Part shown: piece by piece, positions 43,292 through 50,772 of the stretch
How the letters are laid out: each line of letters opens with the position of its first letter
Position numbering within the stretch: position 1 is the stretch's first letter
NCBI GenBank assembly: GCA_039586035.1
Contig: JBDHLD010000015.1
Span: forward strand, 1-64,000
Source of the DNA: JBDHHQ01 sp039586035
GTDB lineage: Bacteria > Gemmatimonadota > Gemmatimonadetes > Longimicrobiales > Gaopeijiaceae
Direction of reading: 5' to 3'
Length of the DNA: 64,000 nt
Position numbers and translations under genes: made by a program
The notes under the pieces: model-generated
What the model was told of the DNA's origin: nothing
What the model saw: only the letters and a program-made list of their open reading frames with translations
Databases searched by the model: none

Positions 43292-43555
43292 TCAACTGTT
43301 CTCGACGTACATGACGATGGGCTCCAGGACCCCGTGGGCCTGCTTCGCCGCCTCGATCTCGGGCGATGCGAGGGAGGCTTCCATGGCCGCCATGTCGTGG
43401 ACGTCGACGCCTACGCACACGCTGGTGCTTCCGTCAGCGCTGAGGTAGTCGACCACGTTCGAGCCCCAAGCGGCAAACGCGTTCACCCTGTCCGAGTGCT
43501 TGCTCGCCCAATGTTCTACATCGCTCACGGAATGGACGAATAGGACTCTTGGCAT
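43292..43555 (-). CDS. Small dimeric alpha-beta-barrel-like protein
   Basis: 87 residues: VLFVHSVSDVEHWASKHSDR strand-helix, AAWGSNVVDYLSADGSTSVC, VGVDVHDMAAMEASLASPEI and a final strand VLEPIVMYVENS. It fits the ABM/DUF3764-type ferredoxin-like dimer fold without clear catalytic residues. It is the first gene of a two-gene operon with the SnoaL-like gene. Exact family uncertain. Confidence 0.65.
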   Translation of the reverse strand: MPRVLFVHSVSDVEHWASKHSDRVNAFAAWGSNVVDYLSADGSTSVCVGVDVHDMAAMEASLASPEIEAAKQAHGVLEPIVMYVENS

Positions 43556-43864
43556 GACTCCTCCTGGACGATGGATGGGCTGAAGCTCTCGGACTCGTGA
43601 ATGGCGTCGCCTCCAGGATGCCGAAGCGCGGTCCGGGCTGCAAGCTCGTCGGAAGACTCCCCTGATCGCTGGCCAGCGTGCAAGCCGTCCTTCCCCTGAC
43701 TGGAAGTGGGCCAGGGGGAAACCCTGACGACGACGTGCTCCTGCTGCCCGACAGCCCGATCACGCCGGGTGTATTAGCCTCAATCAAGGTGCTCGGCGGT
43801 CTTCGCGCCGCGGCGCAGCCGCCCAGGGGCCTTCCCGCCACTAGCCTGCACGAGCGGAGGCCAT
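43556..43864. other. Divergent intergenic region, 309 bases
   Basis: Between the small barrel gene and the nitrilase-like gene, reading outward. No palindrome or RNA gene that I can support; promoters for both must lie here. Confidence 0.4.
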
Positions 43865-45244
43865 ATGCGATACGACGACATCCCGCGGCTGTCCAACTGG
43901 AAGGCCGACACGGCTCTCCTCACCTCGGGCGTCGGTGGTCCCGGGGCCAGGGTCGCGGCCCTGGCGGCGAGGTTCGAGACCCCGGCCATGCCGCAGGCGC
44001 CTTCCCTACCCCCGCGCCGGGATACCGCCCTCGTCCCGATCGACGACCTCGTCGAGCTGTACGAGAAGGCCTGGTCGCCCATGGCCAAGCGCAACGTGCT
44101 TCACGACCTCAAATCGGCTCTGGACGACTGGAGTCGGGCACACCCCGGTCCGAAGCCCGCGGCGCTGGAGGCGCTCGTGGAGGTGACGGATCGAAAGTCG
44201 CGCGAGGCGAGCCCCGGGGCCGGCCGATACACGCAGGTGTACTGCGTCGGCTGGAAGGTCGGGTGCAACTATGGAACGACCTACTTCCGTCACAGTCCCG
44301 ACGATCGTACGGACATGGAGACGAAGTGCGGGGAGATGATGCAGGCGATCAACGCCGCGAGGGGCGCCATGCCACCCGTCCCTCGGGACGATCCCACGGT
44401 CCTCAAGATCTTCATGGCCCCCGAGTTCTTCTTTCGCGGCCAGAACGGCGCCTACTCACCCGACGTCGTGTCGGACATCGTCGGCCGGATGCGATCCCTG
44501 GGCACGGGTAGTGCGGTATGGAACGACTGGCTCTTCGTGTTCGGCACCGCCGTGGCGGCGATCGAGGCGCAGGTGACCTTCTGTCGTACGTGCGGCTTCG
44601 GTCGAAGCAAGATCCGTCAAGAGCCGGATCCGACCGGCAAGCTGAAGACCATTCAGAAATGCAGCCGGCAAGGGCCCGGGCCGGCGCACGACATCGTAAC
44701 GGGATGGGGCGCCGAGGTTCAGAACGTGGCACTCCTGCAGAAGGGGTCAGCCGCTCACATGGTGGTAAAGGAGTATGTCTCGGGGATCGACTACACCGGG
44801 AACCAGGTGACCCTCCACCCCGGCACCGCGCAGCAGAAGGTGATGCCGACACTCCCACCCTCGGGAGGCGCGGGCAGCCCAATCGAGTCCAAGTTCGACG
44901 ACGAGCGCATGGGCGGCTGCCTTCTGACCGTGGATGGTATTCGCATTGGCCTCGAGATTTGTCTCGATCACAGCCTGGGGCAGCCGGGTGCCCCCATGAC
45001 CGGAAGGGCCGCCGGCCCCCTGAGCGCCAACACCCAGGTGTTGCTCATCCCCTCGTTCGGCATGAAGATCGGCACCGGACTCTACTGCATGGACGGCGGC
45101 ATCGCGTTCAACGTGGACGGCCAGGTCGGCGGCACCTCAGAAGTGCGTATCAAGGGGATCGCTCCCAACCCGGTTGCCGTCTCCGCAGGCGTCCCTGGTG
45201 CGCGGGGATCGCTCGATCTCTGGGGGCCGTTCCCTCTGCCCTGA
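43865..45244 (+). CDS. Divergent nitrilase-superfamily protein with N-terminal extension and cysteine-rich insert
   Basis: 459 residues, no signal peptide. The carbon-nitrogen hydrolase triad can be placed: E187 in KIFMAPEFFFRGQ, K302 in HMVVKEYVSGIDY and C366 in IGLEICLDHSLGQ. Before it stands a 120-residue extension of unknown type. Between E and K lies an insert with FCRTCGFGRSKIR and a third Cys (IQKCSRQG), perhaps a zinc knuckle. Spacing E-K (115) and K-C (64) is larger than in classical nitrilases, consistent with inserts. It should cleave a C-N bond (amide or nitrile) or transfer an acyl group; the substrate is unknown. Assignment rests on the three motifs only. Confidence 0.65.
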   Translation: MRYDDIPRLSNWKADTALLTSGVGGPGARVAALAARFETPAMPQAPSLPPRRDTALVPIDDLVELYEKAWSPMAKRNVLHDLKSALDDWSRAHPGPKPAALEALVEVTDRKSREASPGAGRYTQVYCVGWKVGCNYGTTYFRHSPDDRTDMETKCGEMMQAINAARGAMPPVPRDDPTVLKIFMAPEFFFRGQNGAYSPDVVSDIVGRMRSLGTGSAVWNDWLFVFGTAVAAIEAQVTFCRTCGFGRSKIRQEPDPTGKLKTIQKCSRQGPGPAHDIVTGWGAEVQNVALLQKGSAAHMVVKEYVSGIDYTGNQVTLHPGTAQQKVMPTLPPSGGAGSPIESKFDDERMGGCLLTVDGIRIGLEICLDHSLGQPGAPMTGRAAGPLSANTQVLLIPSFGMKIGTGLYCMDGGIAFNVDGQVGGTSEVRIKGIAPNPVAVSAGVPGARGSLDLWGPFPLP

Positions 45245-45279
45245 CACCGGTCGACAGGGCTCGTCTCGAGGCGGGCCCC

Positions 45280-45294
45280 CGACGCTCGGCGTCG
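45280..45294. terminator. Perfect hairpin between convergent genes
   Basis: CGACGC (45280-45285), loop TCG, GCGTCG (45289-45294), between the convergent nitrilase-like and Flp-pilin genes. No T-run; it could act in either direction. Confidence 0.45.
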
Positions 45295-45317
45295 ACCGCC
45301 GATTCCGCAGCGCTTCG

Positions 45318-45512
45318 TCAGCTTATGGGGAAGTCCGTCGCCTGTGCGTTGTTGAGCGTGTCGGAGACCGTCTGGAAGATCCGTCCCATGGAGCTCCGGA
45401 AGACCGTGATGATTCCCATGAGCCCGACCACCACCAGGGCGATGATGAGCGTGTACTCGGCGATGCCCTGTCCCGCGTCGTCATTCCACAGCTTGTTTAG
45501 AAGCGTCGTCAT
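45318..45512 (-). CDS. Flp-type (type IVb) prepilin
   Basis: 64 residues: a short charged leader, then DAGQGIAEYTLIIALVVVGL, the hydrophobic core and conserved Glu/Tyr of Flp/Fap pilins cut by a TadV-type prepilin peptidase after Gly. No tad secretion genes lie nearby in this window, so the pilin stands alone. ATG 45512 is chosen; the longer in-frame reading to 45656 gives unconserved residues. A GGTGGG lies upstream as a weak ribosome site. Confidence 0.8.
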   Translation of the reverse strand: MTTLLNKLWNDDAGQGIAEYTLIIALVVVGLMGIITVFRSSMGRIFQTVSDTLNNAQATDFPIS

Positions 45513-45854
45513 GTCAGTAGACCCACCTTCGAGAGTTGCATGAGCTGGAACCGCATCGCTGCCAGGTGCACGGTTCGTTCCAGACGGACAAAGCCCTGCA
45601 ACGACGGCCGATTCCGCGTGGGCGCGGCTCGGGAGGCAGGTGTGCCGGAGCGACACTGTGGGCAGGGTTGTCGCGGGCGTGCGACGAGGAGACGAGGGGC
45701 TCAGCAGGGCTTCAACAGAGCGGCGCGGGAGCTAGAACGGATGTGCGCCACGGTGTATCGGCCCTCTCCGCGGTCACGAATCCCATTGCGAGGGTAGGCG
45801 CTGGGATGAACCGGTCCATGATCAGCTGGTCCGGGCGGCATCTATGATGCCGGC
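45513..45854. other. Intergenic region, 342 bases
   Basis: Lies upstream of the Flp-pilin gene on the minus strand and downstream of the metallophosphoesterase gene. Nothing certain beyond the pilin promoter that must be here. Confidence 0.4.
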
Positions 45855-46883
45855 TCAGTCGCATCCTCCAGAGGCCTGGAAACATAGGGTGTCGCCCCCC
45901 AGGGGGACCCTCCCGGTCTTGTCCAGAATGCCGTCGAGTCGCAGATGGGCGATGCTCGGTCCTTCCCGGTCCATGGTCACGAGGGTCACGTGGTCGAACG
46001 ACATCTCGTCGGTCGGGTTCTGCCCTCCACCCGTGGTGCCGAGCATGATGTGGTCGCGGCCGTTGTTGACGGTGTGCGAGTATCGGTGAAAGTGGCCGTT
46101 GAAGAGCGTGTAGGGGCGATCCGCCAACGCTGACGCTATCGCAGCGAAGTCCGGCTCGTCGTTACGCTGCCAGACCGGCTTGTGCATGAACAACATCGTC
46201 CACCGGACGGAAGGATGGTCCGCCAGGACCCGCTGGACGTAGGCGGACTGCTCCGGCCCGATCTCTCCGGTCAATCGCTCGGGCATCTGGTAGTACTCGG
46301 TTTGAGCCAGCTCGGCGCGGTCCGTGACCTGAAGCGCCTCGTTCCGGGCGTTGCGCATCTCGAGGCGGCGCTCCGGGGTGTAATCCTCGGTATCCAGCAC
46401 CAGGAACAGCACGTTCTCGTAGACGAAGTGGTAGTACAGGGCTCCGTACCGCTCTACCCACACGTCGCGGAGGGGCTGGGCCGTCGCGTCGTGGTTCCCG
46501 CTCACGCGGAACAGGGGGGGCGCTCCCCCTCGCGCCCGTCCGTCGAAGGAGTCCCACTCGGCATGCAGGGCCCGGGGGTCCTCCGATGCGCCGTCGATGA
46601 GATCGCCCACGGTCATGATGAACCGGGGTCGCAGGAGCGAGAGCTGCTCGACCGCCACCTCGAAGACCCGGTCCCGCTCGCCACCGTTGAGGTCCGACAC
46701 GATGGCGAACGTGAACCGTCCGGGATCGTCCTCGAACCGGTCGTGGGTCCAGGGCTTCTGGGCCGTGGTCAGCTCATGCGCGAAGCCACGGTTCGGTGAG
46801 GAGGCTGTTGTTCCCGCACACCCCGTCAGGAGCACGGCAGCGATGGAAAGGCCGACCGAGAGGGTGGTCTGCTTCGGTTTCAT
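45855..46883 (-). CDS. Metallophosphoesterase lipoprotein
   Basis: 342 residues. Signal peptide with lipobox VLLTGCAG. Calcineurin-like metal sites in order: VSDLNGG, MTVGDLIDG, RVSGNHDA, MLFMHKPVW and NGHFHRYSH. A two-metal phosphatase or phosphodiesterase acting outside the cytoplasm; substrate unknown. Start ATG 46883 is chosen because it begins the signal peptide and has a GGAG four bases upstream. It is divergent from the 62-residue gene. Confidence 0.88.
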   Translation of the reverse strand: MKPKQTTLSVGLSIAAVLLTGCAGTTASSPNRGFAHELTTAQKPWTHDRFEDDPGRFTFAIVSDLNGGERDRVFEVAVEQLSLLRPRFIMTVGDLIDGASEDPRALHAEWDSFDGRARGGAPPLFRVSGNHDATAQPLRDVWVERYGALYYHFVYENVLFLVLDTEDYTPERRLEMRNARNEALQVTDRAELAQTEYYQMPERLTGEIGPEQSAYVQRVLADHPSVRWTMLFMHKPVWQRNDEPDFAAIASALADRPYTLFNGHFHRYSHTVNNGRDHIMLGTTGGGQNPTDEMSFDHVTLVTMDREGPSIAHLRLDGILDKTGRVPLGGDTLCFQASGGCD

Positions 46884-47062
46884 GTCGCTCCACTCGTGCA
46901 CTGAAGGGTGGCGTCGGCCCACCTCGTGGCGGCCCCGATCCGTCGAGTAGGATGTATTGTCGAGAGAGGGATCAGGCGCAAACGCGCGTCTCGTTCCTTG
47001 CGGGTCGGCTGGGACGCGCGGAGTTTCGAGGCGCCAGATAACCCGATCCGAGGAGATCTCCC

Positions 47063-47251
47063 ATGTCTGACTCCATCGTCGCCTTGCTGAACGACTCCCT
47101 GGCCAACGGCCGGGGCGTGACCGTCGTCCTGAACTCCAACAGCGTCGCTCTGGTCGTGACGGAGATCACGGATACGGCCGTGGTGGGGCGGAGCCAGCAG
47201 CACGACCGGATCGTGGTGCGCCTCGACAAGATCCAGGCCGCGTATATGTAG
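47063..47251 (+). CDS. 62-residue beta-rich protein, possibly Sm-like or SH3-like
   Basis: MSDSIVALLNDSLANGRGV starts a short helix, followed by four to five strands (VTVVLNSNSVALVVTEITD, AVVGRSQQHDRIVVRLDKI). Layout helix plus small beta-barrel recalls Hfq/Sm-like or SH3-like folds, but no signature is present. A good GAGGAG ribosome site precedes the ATG. It lies alone between the metallophosphoesterase and DUF3014 genes (convergent to the latter). Confidence 0.65.
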   Translation: MSDSIVALLNDSLANGRGVTVVLNSNSVALVVTEITDTAVVGRSQQHDRIVVRLDKIQAAYM

Positions 47252-47278
47252 TCGGCGCGGCTGGCCGGAATCGCCTGA

Positions 47279-48160
47279 TCAGCCCGGGCCCTCGCTCCCA
47301 TCTCTCGTCGGCGCGACGGACGCGGGCTCACCGGGGTCGATGCCGATCGCGGCGGCCAGCTCACGGAGCCTTTGCTGGACTGCGCGGGCGTTTTCCGGGC
47401 CCAGCCGAACAATGTGCTTCTCCGCCGGACTGAGCGCTTCGAGCCGGCGGTCACGGAACTCGTAGACGGCTTCGTACGGCACGACCTCCACGCCGCCCTG
47501 GGGCACTTCGACGGCGAGGAGGTTGTCGATCGCCACGGCCAGAGATTCCTCGAACGTACGAGCCGTCAGCCCCAGCTCCCGGTGGGCCTGATCGAAGAGG
47601 GGGTGGAGCGCTCGGTACAGCCGAGCCGTGGCCTCGGTGTCGAGCGACACGAAGACGTCCGCGAACAGGTCGTAGCGATCGAAGCTTTCCGGGGCGATGA
47701 GGGTCCGGTCGTCCGACGCCCGAACGCGAAAGGAGTCCGCCGGCGCGAGGAAGTCCAACTGCGGCCGAGGACTGTCCCCGGCGGCCACGTTCACCACCGT
47801 GGTGACGAAGCGACGCACGAGATCGTCCGGGACCAGCCAGGCAGCCCATCTCGGATGCTCCGAAAGCCCGGCGAGCAGCTCCCGAACGAGGGCGTCACTG
47901 GCATCGAGCTCAGGGAGCTCGATCAATGCCTCCCTCGATTCCACCACCGAGGGAGCCGAATCCTCCGCGACCACCATGGGAGCGTCCGCCGCAGGTCCCG
48001 GACGGGACCAGAACCAGTACCAGATGGCGCCGGCGCTCAGCAACACCAGGACGAGCGCTAGCGCGACGCGAGGGAGCGAGCGCCGCTCGCGCCGCCGTCG
48101 CATGGACTGGAAGAGCGGTGCCTCGGACCCTTCTCCTGGATCTCGGCCGAGATCTGTCAT
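47279..48160 (-). CDS. DUF3014 membrane-anchored protein
   Basis: 293 residues. A basic cytoplasmic start, one transmembrane helix (about 30-50, VALALVLVLLSAGAIWYW), then the DUF3014 domain (about 75-275): ELPELDASDALVRELLAGLS, LVRRFVTTVVNVAAGDSP, SFDRYDLFADVFVSLDTEA and EKHIVRLGPENARAVQQRL. The family is widespread in proteobacteria and of unknown function; periplasmic location follows from the anchor. Its start is 90 bases downstream of the rhodanese gene stop on the same strand. Confidence 0.85.
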   Translation of the reverse strand: MTDLGRDPGEGSEAPLFQSMRRRRERRSLPRVALALVLVLLSAGAIWYWFWSRPGPAADAPMVVAEDSAPSVVESREALIELPELDASDALVRELLAGLSEHPRWAAWLVPDDLVRRFVTTVVNVAAGDSPRPQLDFLAPADSFRVRASDDRTLIAPESFDRYDLFADVFVSLDTEATARLYRALHPLFDQAHRELGLTARTFEESLAVAIDNLLAVEVPQGGVEVVPYEAVYEFRDRRLEALSPAEKHIVRLGPENARAVQQRLRELAAAIGIDPGEPASVAPTRDGSEGPG

Positions 48161-48250
48161 TTGTCTCCTACCGGACGCACGGACCCCCTACCTGGGTAGT
48201 GCTGGGCGCCCCAGATCGTTCCAGGGCACAGACCACCGGACTCGGCTCGC

Positions 48251-49126
48251 TCAACGTTCGATGGGCGCCCGGACCAGGTTGCCCCACTCGGTCCATGAGC
48301 CGTCATAGTTGCGAACGTTCGGGAAGCCGAGAAGGTGGTGGAGCACGAACCACGTGTGGCTCGACCGTTCCCCGATGCGGCAGTAGGCCACGACGTCGTC
48401 CGTCGCGCTGAGGCCCTGCTCGCCCTCATAGATGGCTCGAAGCTCTTCGACCGCTTTGAACGTGGCGTCGTCGTTGGCGGCGCGCTTCCAGGGCACATTG
48501 GCCGCTCCCGGAATGTGGCCGCCTCGGAGCGCGCCCTCCTGAGGATAATCCGGCATGTGGAGGAGCTCGCCCCTGTATTCCTGCGGCGAGCGGACGTCCA
48601 CGAGCCGTCCACGACGCGCCAGGTGCTCCATCACGTCTTCGCGGTACGCGCGAATCGGCGCGTCCTGCCGCTCGACCACGGGATACTCGGCGGTGGCGCG
48701 CTCCGGCACGTCCGTCGTCAACGGGCGGCCCTCGTCGACCCATTTCTTTCGTCCTCCGTCGAGCAGGCGAACGTCGGGGTGGCCGAACAACGTGAACACC
48801 CACAGCGCATAGGCTGCCCACCAGTTGAAGTTGTCGCCATAGAAGACGACGGTCGTGTCTCGGCCGATCCCCTTGGAAGACATGAGCTCGGCGAACTTGA
48901 CCTCGTCCAGGTAGTCGCGCGTGATCGGGTCGTTCAGGTCCATGTGCCAGTCGACTTTGACGGCACCGGGGATGTGACCGATGTCGTAGAGAAGGACATC
49001 CTCGTCGGACTCGACGACAACGACGTGGGGATGATCGAGGTGCTCGGCGAGCCAATCGGTCGAGACGAGCCTCTCGGGGTGTGCGAACTGATCGAAGTGC
49101 GGGTTGGTATCGCGCGGCGCTGGCAT
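48251..49126 (-). CDS. sseA: Thiosulfate/3-mercaptopyruvate sulfurtransferase (two-domain rhodanese)
   Basis: 291 residues, two rhodanese domains. The C-terminal domain has the catalytic loop VAYCRIGERSSHTW with C249; the CRxGER-type loop is typical of thiosulfate sulfurtransferases rather than mercaptopyruvate enzymes. It moves sulfane sulfur to a thiophile such as cyanide or a persulfide acceptor. No signal peptide. ATG 49126 is chosen over an in-frame ATG at 49159 because a GAGG site sits about six bases before it. The divergent sufE gene next door suggests a role in sulfur delivery; the sseA symbol is a family name only. Confidence 0.85.
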   Translation of the reverse strand: MPAPRDTNPHFDQFAHPERLVSTDWLAEHLDHPHVVVVESDEDVLLYDIGHIPGAVKVDWHMDLNDPITRDYLDEVKFAELMSSKGIGRDTTVVFYGDNFNWWAAYALWVFTLFGHPDVRLLDGGRKKWVDEGRPLTTDVPERATAEYPVVERQDAPIRAYREDVMEHLARRGRLVDVRSPQEYRGELLHMPDYPQEGALRGGHIPGAANVPWKRAANDDATFKAVEELRAIYEGEQGLSATDDVVAYCRIGERSSHTWFVLHHLLGFPNVRNYDGSWTEWGNLVRAPIER

Positions 49127-49282
49127 GAAGACCTCGGAGGAACGAGGGAGACGTTTCACGGGTCCGGCGGGACACCTGTGTACACTCGGCGGCCACCGGG
49201 GTTCGATGACGGTCGGTCAGCCTGGCCGGCGAGGTGGGGAGGGGACGGGAACAGCGGCGGGCCTCGGCGGTAGGCTGCAGCC

Positions 49283-49726
49283 ATGAGCGTTCCCGAGGCG
49301 CTGGCGAAAGTGGTCGATCGGTTCGCACGGGCTCCCAAGGAGCTCAGGGCACAGGCGTTGCTACAGTACGCCCGCAAGGTGCCGCCGCTGCCGAGGGAGT
49401 TCCTGGACGATCGGACCGAGCTCGAGCGGGTGCACGAGTGCCAGACACCCTTCTTCCTGGCCACCCGCGTCGACGAGAACGGCTCGGTGCACCTCTTCTT
49501 CGACGCGCCGCCGGAGAGTCCCACGGTACGCGGCTTCGCCGGCATTCTCTGGGAAGGCCTGGAGGGCGAGCGCTGGCAAAACGTTCTCGCGGTCCCCGCC
49601 GACTTCTACGCCCGCATGGGGCTGGAGGCCGTGGTGTCCCCACTGCGCCTCCGGGGCATGGGTGCCATCCTGGCCAGACTCAAGCGGCAGGTACGCGAGG
49701 CCGTGGAGGGTGAGGCCCGCTCCTAG
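49283..49726 (+). CDS. sufE: SufE-family sulfur-transfer protein
   Basis: 147 residues. SufE takes a persulfide from the cysteine desulfurase SufS and hands it to the SufBCD scaffold for Fe-S cluster building. The sulfur-carrying Cys is C53 in RVHECQTPFFL; FFDAPPESPTVRGFAGILW and FYARMGLEAVVSPLRLRGMG match the family. It is divergent from the rhodanese gene (156 bases between starts) and has no suf neighbours in the window. The chosen start gives the standard length. Confidence 0.85.
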   Translation: MSVPEALAKVVDRFARAPKELRAQALLQYARKVPPLPREFLDDRTELERVHECQTPFFLATRVDENGSVHLFFDAPPESPTVRGFAGILWEGLEGERWQNVLAVPADFYARMGLEAVVSPLRLRGMGAILARLKRQVREAVEGEARS

Positions 49727-49762
49727 CGGGTCGCTCCCCGATCCACCGCCAGAAAGCCGCAT

Positions 49763-49789
49763 GCCCCGGCCCTGTCTGGCAGCCGGGGC
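49763..49789. terminator. Perfect 8-bp hairpin between convergent genes
   Basis: GCCCCGGC at 49763-49770 pairs with GCCGGGGC at 49782-49789 (11-base loop), in the gap between sufE and the ZU5-like lipoprotein gene. A second small stem (GCTGG/CCAGC) follows. No T-run. Confidence 0.55.
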
Positions 49790-49839
49790 GCTGGCGGCCC
49801 CAGCGGCCGCGGCCCTTCATGCTTCCGTTCGGGAGCCGA

Positions 49840-50427
49840 TTACATCGCCAGCGCGTAGCCCGAGAAGTGATCGGTCTCGAACCATATCAGGTCGGTGCCG
49901 GCCGGCTGGTTGTTGAAGTAGCCGTCGAAGTTCTCCAGGGGGTTAGCGGATCCGGCCTCACCCTCGAAGTACACGCCGATGGCGTCGCTCAGGGCGCCGT
50001 CCGGCATGCTGTCTTGTAGGTGGGCCGCGCTCGTACCCAGGATCTCGACTTCGATCTTGATGTTTTCGTTGAACTGCAGCCCGTGGGGTGAGAACTCCCA
50101 CACCACGTCCTCACCCGCGAGCGCCGTCACCGTGATCTCGACATCCTCGTTCACGGCGCGGCGCGGGATGAAGACGCGAATGCCGCCTACCTCGAACTCC
50201 TTGCCCTGTCGGTTGGTGACCAACCGAGTCTGGGAGACGTCGGCCTCCAGCGGCGTGTCGCGCTTGATCACGCTCATGCCCGGGGCCGGCTCGTTGCTGA
50301 AGAAGGGCCGTACGGGCGCCAGGTCAGGCTCGAACCCGGGACTTGCCGGATTCTGGCCGTCGGAACACGCCACGATCGCGGTGAGTGCCAGAAGGCCGAG
50401 ACCCGCCTTTCTGATCCTCTTGTTCAC
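49840..50427 (-). CDS. Lipoprotein with ZU5-like beta-sandwich domain
   Basis: 195 residues from a GTG start, preceded by GGGAGG at five bases. Lipobox LTAIVACSD. The mature part has the pattern of ZU5-like domains: FEVGGIRVFIPRRAVNEDVE (Gly, Ile-Pro and Ala-Val), ITVTALAGEDVVWEFSPHGL and IWFETDHFSGYALAM. It probably binds a partner protein on the outer membrane; an envelope assembly or signalling role would be a guess. An in-frame ATG at 50556 gives an unlikely basic leader. Confidence 0.75.
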   Translation of the reverse strand: MNKRIRKAGLGLLALTAIVACSDGQNPASPGFEPDLAPVRPFFSNEPAPGMSVIKRDTPLEADVSQTRLVTNRQGKEFEVGGIRVFIPRRAVNEDVEITVTALAGEDVVWEFSPHGLQFNENIKIEVEILGTSAAHLQDSMPDGALSDAIGVYFEGEAGSANPLENFDGYFNNQPAGTDLIWFETDHFSGYALAM

Positions 50428-50772
50428 CCGTCCCTCCCATGCTCGGGGCCTTCGAGGCCCGCTGCGGTTGTGTTTGGGCATTGGGAGGGGCAAGCGTCGG
50501 GCCCAGGGACGATGGATCGTTCTAAGCAATTGTTCTTCAACGTGTTGAGTGTACATGAGGGCACGGAAGCGTGATTGATCACGTGGAACGGAATGTTCCG
50601 ATAGTGGGGCGCCAGTACTACGCGAAGTGCGAACCCACCTCGGACCGAGGCCACGGCGTCTCCCGCCCGAATCTGCTGCGTCGGAGCGCTATCGCTCCGC
50701 GAGTCGCGGCCCTAGAGTGACCTCCGTCGGGCCGAGTGCCCGTCACCTCGACTCAGGCTGCTGGGAGTACTC
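50428..50772. other. Divergent intergenic region, 345 bases
   Basis: Holds promoters for the ZU5-like lipoprotein gene (minus) and the CehA-like gene (plus). About 50515-50610 is unusually AT-rich for this window, and CGGAATGTTCCG (near 50590) is a near-palindrome that could bind a regulator. No transcription start can be named. Confidence 0.4.
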
